The notes under the pieces were generated by a model, which worked only from the letters and a program-made list of their open reading frames with translations, did not search any database and was not told where the DNA came from. The translations under genes were made by a program, and so were the position numbers. Shown piece after piece: positions 6,722-9,413 of a stretch of DNA of 9,413 bases (positions within the stretch are counted from its first letter, which is position 1; every line of letters begins with the position of its first letter). Source of the stretch: an uncultured Bacilli bacterium (GTDB taxonomy: Bacteria > Bacillota_I > Bacilli_A > RFN20 > CAG-288); assembly GCA_934700375.1 (NCBI GenBank), contig CAKUXT010000071.1, positions 1 through 9,413 of the forward strand, in the 5' to 3' direction.

Positions 6722-6997
6722 ATGGAAATACGAGAAATGCGGCAAAAGCTGGGTTGTACACAAATCGATTTTGCAAAACGTTACCATATTCCTTTCCGAA
6801 CAATTCAGAATTGGGAACTGGGAAATAGAAAACCACCTAAATATATAATCGATTTGTTGAAAAGACAGATCAGCGAAGACCTGATCAACAGAAAGACGAT
6901 CATTTTGCCAAAATATGATCCAAGAAAAAAAATCTTCCTAAAACAAGTGATTATTTGGACGTATTCCGTTGGCTTCAGGCTGTCAGAAAATGCATAG
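6722..6997 (+). CDS. HTH transcriptional regulator, N-terminal part of a frame-split gene
   Basis: The first 50 residues form a Cro/XRE-like helix-turn-helix (REMRQKLGCTQIDFAKRYHI, then PFRTIQNWELGNRKPPKYI), so the product should bind DNA. After about residue 70, at an A8 run (6925-6932), this frame changes to an uninformative tail (FLKQVIIWTYSVGFRLSENA). The neighbouring frame supplies a sensible continuation, NLPKTSDYLDVFRWLQAVRK, which joins the next entry. The ancestral gene was probably one protein of about 216 residues from 6722 to 7371. The A8 run could be a one-base deletion, a sequencing error, or a working -1 slippage site, since A AAA AAA sits exactly in the zero frame. Confidence 0.7.
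   Translation: MEIREMRQKLGCTQIDFAKRYHIPFRTIQNWELGNRKPPKYIIDLLKRQISEDLINRKTIILPKYDPRKKIFLKQVIIWTYSVGFRLSENA
6925..6932 (+). other. A8 homopolymer where the HTH gene changes frame
   Basis: In the upstream frame the codons read AGA AAA AAA ATC, giving the slippery heptamer A AAA AAA. A shift of -1 here enters the downstream frame (AAT CTT CCT AAA ACA AGT GAT TAT) and yields the apparently conserved continuation. I see no convincing stimulatory hairpin or internal Shine-Dalgarno at the right distance. Confidence 0.5.
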
Positions 6998-7371
6998 ATG
7001 AGCCTATAGTTTTTGCTTTAGATGAGGCTTTCATGTGCCAGGGCAGATTTTTAGGGCGAAGCGATGAATTTCTCATCTGGGCTTATGGAAGCGATGCTCT
7101 CACTCGCTTCAATGGAGTCGTTGTTCTCGGAAATCAGATCAGTCCTTATGATGTGGAAAAAAGAGATGGTATTGAATATACTACTTTCAATCGGACTCTC
7201 TTTGATGCGCTTGCCAATGAAGATATCTTGGATATGCAAGGAACAATGGAAGCTGTCAGCGAATATTATTCAACCAACGGTGATAGTTTCAAGGGTTTAT
7301 GTGTTCCTCCTAAATATCAGGAGAGATTTGATGAATTGGTCAAGGATATTCAAGAGTATTACGAAAGTTGA
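6955..7371 (+). CDS. C-terminal part of the frame-split HTH protein, unknown domain
   Basis: This 138-codon frame formally starts at TTG 6955 but has no ribosome binding site, and sense-like sequence extends upstream to the A8 run at 6925-6932, so it is the second half of the HTH protein. The domain is soluble, acidic and mixed alpha/beta (IDEPIVFALDEAFMCQG, then GSDALTRFNGVVVLGNQI, EKRDGIEYTTFNRTLFDALA and QERFDELVKDIQEYYES). I do not recognise a named family. The DNA-binding half in front suggests a regulator or antitoxin-like protein. A stub gene follows 11 bases after the stop with its own GGAGG, as expected for a two-gene operon. Confidence 0.6.
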   Translation: MDVFRWLQAVRKCIDEPIVFALDEAFMCQGRFLGRSDEFLIWAYGSDALTRFNGVVVLGNQISPYDVEKRDGIEYTTFNRTLFDALANEDILDMQGTMEAVSEYYSTNGDSFKGLCVPPKYQERFDELVKDIQEYYES

Positions 7372-7382
7372 GGAGGTTGACT

Positions 7383-7451
7383 ATGATAATGTCTTTGAAA
7401 GAAAAGATGATGTACTCTGTTAATGCGGCTCCTTTGTCAAAGACACATTAG
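7383..7451 (+). pseudogene. 22-codon stub after the HTH gene, possible truncated partner
   Basis: ATG at 7383 follows the HTH gene's stop by 11 bases, with GGAGG at 7373-7377 as ribosome binding site. The frame encodes MIMSLKEKMMYSVNAAPLSK plus TH and stops at 7449-7451. The good start signals and protein-like composition suggest the beginning of a real second gene of the operon, cut off where the compositionally different PIN/Phd segment begins. A genuine micropeptide is possible but less likely. Confidence 0.35.
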
Positions 7452-7566
7452 GATACACATCACAAAGTTTTGTCCGCTTCTTTATATCCTGCTTTGCCAG
7501 ATTGTCCACATCAAACCATAGTAGTGGAAAGCAGCGGACAGGATGGTCTATCCGTCTAATCTTCAC
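7420..7566 (-). CDS. Possible small ORF downstream of the PIN toxin
   Basis: A GTG at 7566 opens a 48-codon frame overlapping the last 11 bases of the PIN gene and ending with TAA at 7420-7422. It encodes VKIRRIDHPVRCFPLLWF, then DVDNLAKQDIKKRTKLCDVY. The composition is protein-like and the overlap would allow coupling, but there is no strong ribosome binding site and I recognise no family. It could be the tail of a lost gene carried with the toxin-antitoxin operon. It also overlaps the stub on the other strand, so at most one of the two is likely to be real. Confidence 0.2.
   Translation of the reverse strand: MKIRRIDHPVRCFPLLWFDVDNLAKQDIKKRTKLCDVYPNVSLTKEPH
7471..7540. repeat. Imperfect inverted repeat between HTH stub and PIN gene
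   Basis: TGTCCGCT at 7471-7478 is the reverse complement of AGCGGACA at 7533-7540; inside, CTGCTTT (7489-7495) pairs with AAAGCAG (7528-7534) and CCAC with GTGG. The arms are unevenly spaced and no clean T-run follows, so this could be a weak terminator for the converging transcripts, a decayed element end, or chance. Confidence 0.3.
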
Positions 7567-7984
7567 TTGCTTCGTTCAGCAGCTCTATGAACTTTTCCGG
7601 AGAATACACAGGAATCGGCGCTTTGCTGTAATCTTTTGTGTTCCGCGTCACGATGCAGTCTACAGCGGAGTGCACCGCTGTTTCGACCATCACGGCATCC
7701 TCAAAATCAGAAATCTCTGCCGAAATCGCCTTGCGGATATCCAGTGCCGTAGTGTCCAGCAGCCCGAACAACGCGCAAAGTTTTGTCAGAACATCACGGG
7801 TTGCTTTATCGCTATGGGTCTGTCGGTGCGTCAAATAGTAAATATCCGTGATAGCTTTCGCCGTCAAGAATCCTTCAAACTGCCGGTTGGCGCAAAGCAG
7901 AAAAATAAACTGTGCATCCTTGCAGAAGGGTTCGCGGCTTTGCAGCGCATCCACAATGATGCAGGTATCTATGACAGCTCTCAT
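7556..7984 (-). CDS. PIN-domain ribonuclease toxin of a type II toxin-antitoxin pair
   Basis: This 142-residue protein has the layout of PIN_3/VapC-like toxins, which are magnesium-dependent RNases. The first acidic residue is D6 in AVIDTCIIVDAL, followed by AKAITDIYYL with D47, then ISDFEDAVMVETA (D93, D96 and E101), and the C-terminal TRNTKDY with D118. Its ATG at 7984 overlaps the antitoxin stop by four bases (ATGA), so the two are translationally coupled. Size and operon order (antitoxin first) fit a type II module. GC content and codon use are richer than in the flanking plus-strand genes, which suggests recent acquisition. All expected acidic residues are present, so it looks functional; the target RNA cannot be predicted. 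Confidence 0.85.
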   Translation of the reverse strand: MRAVIDTCIIVDALQSREPFCKDAQFIFLLCANRQFEGFLTAKAITDIYYLTHRQTHSDKATRDVLTKLCALFGLLDTTALDIRKAISAEISDFEDAVMVETAVHSAVDCIVTRNTKDYSKAPIPVYSPEKFIELLNEASED

Positions 7985-8196
7985 ATCCGGTTCAGTCCTT
8001 CTTCCTTCGCTTCCTCCAGCGTCACATCAGCCGGAAGAATACCAAACAGTGACTTAGCAATGTCTACTCTGTCCTGATAGGGGTTAGAGAGTTTGGCGAC
8101 AACCTTGCCGTTACGGGTGATGAAAATGTCCTCTGTCGCCGCAAGCAGAAGATACTTTCCGAGATTGTTTTTCAGTTCCGTCGCAGTAATTGACAT
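7981..8196 (-). CDS. Phd/YefM-family antitoxin
   Basis: This 71-residue protein begins MSITATELKNNLGKYLLLAA and continues EDIFITRNGKVVAKLSNP, the N-terminal DNA-binding fold of Phd/YefM antitoxins. The acidic C-terminal part (ILPADVTLEEAKEEGLNRI) would wrap around the PIN toxin. I set the start at the ATG 8196 because GGGAGGA lies just upstream; the longer frame to 8265 adds residues from the promoter region. By family rule it neutralises the neighbouring PIN protein and represses their shared promoter as a complex. The operator candidate upstream supports autoregulation. Confidence 0.85.
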   Translation of the reverse strand: MSITATELKNNLGKYLLLAATEDIFITRNGKVVAKLSNPYQDRVDIAKSLFGILPADVTLEEAKEEGLNRI

Positions 8197-8232
8197 AATC
8201 CGGTTCCTCCCTTTGTGATATAGTTCATTCTT

Positions 8233-8277
8233 ATTATACTTAAATCGTACGAAATGTACAATCATTTAGTACGAAAT
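8233..8277 (-). promoter_or_regulatory. Promoter and operator of the Phd-PIN operon
   Basis: On the minus strand TTGTAC (8261-8256) and TATAAT (8238-8233) are 17 bases apart, a near-consensus promoter. The -35 box overlaps the palindrome TGTACA (8255-8260), the core described for YefM operators. GTACGAAAT occurs twice (8247-8255 and 8269-8277), 22 bases apart, and TCGTACGA (8245-8252) is itself a palindrome. Binding here would block RNA polymerase, fitting autorepression. Confidence 0.7.
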
Positions 8278-8333
8278 ATTTTATGAATCGTCCGATAACA
8301 TTATGCGGCCGAAATGGAGTATGGCAGAACAAA

Positions 8334-8396
8334 TGACACCCTAAAATTATTATCAAGGTGCCATTTTGGCACCAAACACATTTAACTATGGTGTCA
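8334..8396. promoter_or_regulatory. Nested palindromic operator of the HTH-MNT/HEPN operon
   Basis: Four copies of a seven-base half-site are arranged symmetrically: TGACACC (8334-8340), GGTGCCA (8357-8363), TGGCACC (8367-8373) and GGTGTCA (8390-8396). The inner pair forms a perfect 7-bp dyad with a TTT centre; the outer pair shares the same centre at 8365. The last half-site lies between the -35 and -10 of the HTH-MNT promoter, so binding should repress it. The obvious candidate binder is the HTH domain encoded directly downstream. Confidence 0.7.
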
Positions 8397-8409
8397 ATTG
8401 TGATATGAT
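8381..8409 (+). promoter_or_regulatory. Promoter of the HTH-MNT/HEPN operon
   Basis: TGATATGAT at 8401-8409 is an extended -10 box, with a weak -35 (TTTAAC, 8381-8386) 17 bases before it. A GGGG ribosome binding site (8416-8419) precedes the ATG at 8427. Confidence 0.55.
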
Positions 8410-8426
8410 TGTATTGGGGTAAAACA

Positions 8427-8897
8427 ATGACATTAAAACAATTAAGAATAGACAAAGGTCTTACACAAGCCAAATGCGCGGATATCCTACAAGTATCGCT
8501 AAGAACCTATAAGAGATATGAATCCAATGAAAGTACAATCAATACTGTCAAGTATCAATATCTTGTAGAGCGTTTGAGTGAATACGGAAAAATTGATGAA
8601 AGTCACGGGATTCTATCAATCGATCAAATACAAAAAACGTGTTCGGAAGTATTCAAGGATTATCAGGTGGATTATTGCTATTTGTTTGGTTCTTACGCAA
8701 AAGGAAAAGAAACAGAAACAAGTGACATTGATTTGCTTATAGCTATGCCGATAAACAGCATGAAATATTTCGAACTTATCGAATTATTACGGGAAAGATT
8801 AAAGAAAAAAATTGATTTGTTGGATGTAGGACAATTAGATAACAATCCGCAGCTTGTGAATGAAATATTGAAGGATGGTATCAAAATCTATGGATAA
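8427..8897 (+). CDS. HTH-fused MNT nucleotidyltransferase antitoxin (MntA type)
   Basis: Residues 1 to about 55 are an XRE-like helix-turn-helix (LKQLRIDKGLTQAKCADILQ, then VSLRTYKRYESNE). Residues 65-156 are a minimal nucleotidyltransferase: GSYAKGKETETSDID gives the exact GSX10DXD motif (G88, S89, D100, D102) and D130 in KKIDLLDV is the probable third metal ligand. MntA antitoxins inactivate HEPN toxins by transferring AMP to a tyrosine near the toxin's active site. The fused HTH suggests this protein also represses the operon. The ATG at 8427 is preferred over a TTG at 8409 because GGGG lies six bases upstream and 8409 is within the -10 box. Its 3' end overlaps the HEPN start. It appears intact. 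Confidence 0.88.
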   Translation: MTLKQLRIDKGLTQAKCADILQVSLRTYKRYESNESTINTVKYQYLVERLSEYGKIDESHGILSIDQIQKTCSEVFKDYQVDYCYLFGSYAKGKETETSDIDLLIAMPINSMKYFELIELLRERLKKKIDLLDVGQLDNNPQLVNEILKDGIKIYG

Positions 8898-9225
8898 CAC
8901 AAAAGGCAATGAATATTATCTAAGCAAAATAATTTCAGACTTGAAATTTATTATCGAACATACCAAGGAAAAAACAGAAACCGAAATCGAAAGCAATGAT
9001 TTATTGGTCGATTCCATTATGTTCAGAATCATTCAAATCGCTGAAAACAACAATCGTTTATCTAATGATTTCAAAAAAGAACACAATGAAATCCCATGGA
9101 CTGCAATCAAAGGGATGCGTAACAGAATTGTTCATGACTATGGTGTCGTAAATATGGCTATTGTTTATGACACCGTAACAAAATGGATTCCCCAAATGTA
9201 TGAAAAATTAATCAAAATAAAATAA
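8890..9225 (+). CDS. hepT: HEPN-domain RNase toxin (HepT, DUF86 family)
   Basis: This 111-residue all-helical protein belongs to the HepT/DUF86 group of HEPN toxins. The catalytic RX4HXY motif is intact in GMRNRIVHDYG, with R77, H82 and Y84 (numbered from the ATG at 8890); Y84 is the position that MntA modifies with AMP in characterised pairs. HEPN dimers cleave RNA and stop growth. The gene overlaps the end of the nucleotidyltransferase by eight bases, so the two are translationally coupled. An ATG at 8875 would add five residues (MVSKS), but GAAGG touches it with no spacer, so I prefer 8890. It is followed by an intrinsic terminator. The complete motifs on both proteins argue for a working module. 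Confidence 0.87.
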   Translation: MDNTKGNEYYLSKIISDLKFIIEHTKEKTETEIESNDLLVDSIMFRIIQIAENNNRLSNDFKKEHNEIPWTAIKGMRNRIVHDYGVVNMAIVYDTVTKWIPQMYEKLIKIK

Positions 9226-9311
9226 GTTGCTTCATTATCAATCAATCTGATATACGTAACTTATCAAGCTTTATTAAATGGATTGAAAGTCAGATAATTT
9301 TTCTATAAATC

Positions 9312-9345
9312 AGCAGAGCCTATACTTCAGGCTCTGCTTTTCTTT
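9312..9345 (+). terminator. Intrinsic terminator of the HTH-MNT/HEPN operon
   Basis: AGCAGAGCC (9312-9320) pairs perfectly with GGCTCTGCT (9330-9338) around a nine-base loop, followed by TTTCTTT. The T-tract ends exactly where the intron-like sequence begins. Confidence 0.85.
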
Positions 9346-9413
9346 GTGTGACGGGCATGTCATATATCTAAAGGGTGAAAGTCCCGAATAGGAACGTCGT
9401 TATAACTATATAG
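9346..9413 (+). mobile_element. 5' end of a group II intron, probably class IIC, cut by window edge
   Basis: From 9346 the sequence starts GTGTGACGGGCATG and continues with AAAGGGTGAAAGTCCCG (9370-9386). GUGYG is the conserved group II intron 5' end, and GGGTGAAAGTCCC is a typical domain I helix; the order and spacing resemble my recollection of the Oceanobacillus iheyensis group IIC intron (GUGUGCCCGGCAUGG, then AGGGUGAGAGUCCCGAA). Group IIC introns insert just after intrinsic terminator stems, precisely the position here, seven bases past the stem. The reverse-transcriptase gene and the 3' end would lie outside the window. Confidence 0.8.

Noticed and set aside
7502..8077. 191-codon plus-strand frame
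   Set aside because: Antisense to the PIN and Phd genes, which have motifs, ribosome binding sites and the ATGA overlap.
8240..8473. 77-codon minus-strand frame in the divergent control region
   Set aside because: It covers both promoters, the operators and the HTH start; the composition is not protein-like.
9226..9311. AT-rich stretch after the HEPN gene
   Set aside because: I looked for a small gene or RNA and see only a short spacer before the terminator.

Overview
The window looks like a chromosomal accessory segment from a low-to-mid-GC Firmicute, perhaps an Erysipelotrichaceae-type gut or oral bacterium. I infer this from the AT-rich intergenic DNA, strong AGGAGG-type ribosome binding sites, TATAAT promoters, an oligo-1,6-glucosidase-like gene, and a LamG/RHS/Hint protein of a style common there. 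Taxonomy is inference only.

Positions 1 to about 3,110 (minus strand, visibly higher GC) hold a broken polymorphic-toxin gene: LamG-like modules, YD/RHS repeats and RHS core, an Ala/Gly membrane stretch, a Hint autoprotease, then the start of a C-terminal toxin. It is damaged three ways: no 5' end, an internal frameshift near 2,200-2,230, and a one-base frameshift in an A5 run (plus-strand T5, 95-99). Beyond the last lesion the toxin frame reopens and runs off the left edge. It abuts the 3' remnant of an unrelated plus-strand gene (about 3,130-3,294).

Positions 3,300-6,670 (plus strand) carry an AAA/DUF4143 ATPase, preceded by a 33-bp tandem repeat leading into its promoter. An intact GH13 oligo-1,6-glucosidase-like gene with its own promoter and a strong terminator follows.

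Positions 6,670-7,451 hold a small HTH regulator whose reading frame is split at an A8 run, followed by a 22-codon stub that may be a truncated partner gene.

Positions 7,420-9,413 are a toxin-antitoxin cluster. A Phd/YefM-type antitoxin and PIN toxin operon is on the minus strand. It diverges from an HTH-MNT nucleotidyltransferase and HEPN (HepT) toxin operon on the plus strand. Each operon has a recognisable candidate operator: TGTACA/GTAC elements for the Phd operon, and an exactly symmetric nested palindrome of GGTGYCA half-sites for the HTH-MNT operon. The HEPN operon ends in an intrinsic terminator, and directly after its U-tract begins what looks like the 5' end of a group IIC intron, which continues beyond the right edge.

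Overall the segment mixes two apparently intact toxin-antitoxin pairs and one metabolic gene with decayed secreted-toxin and regulator genes. The two homopolymer frameshifts could be real decay or sequencing error.
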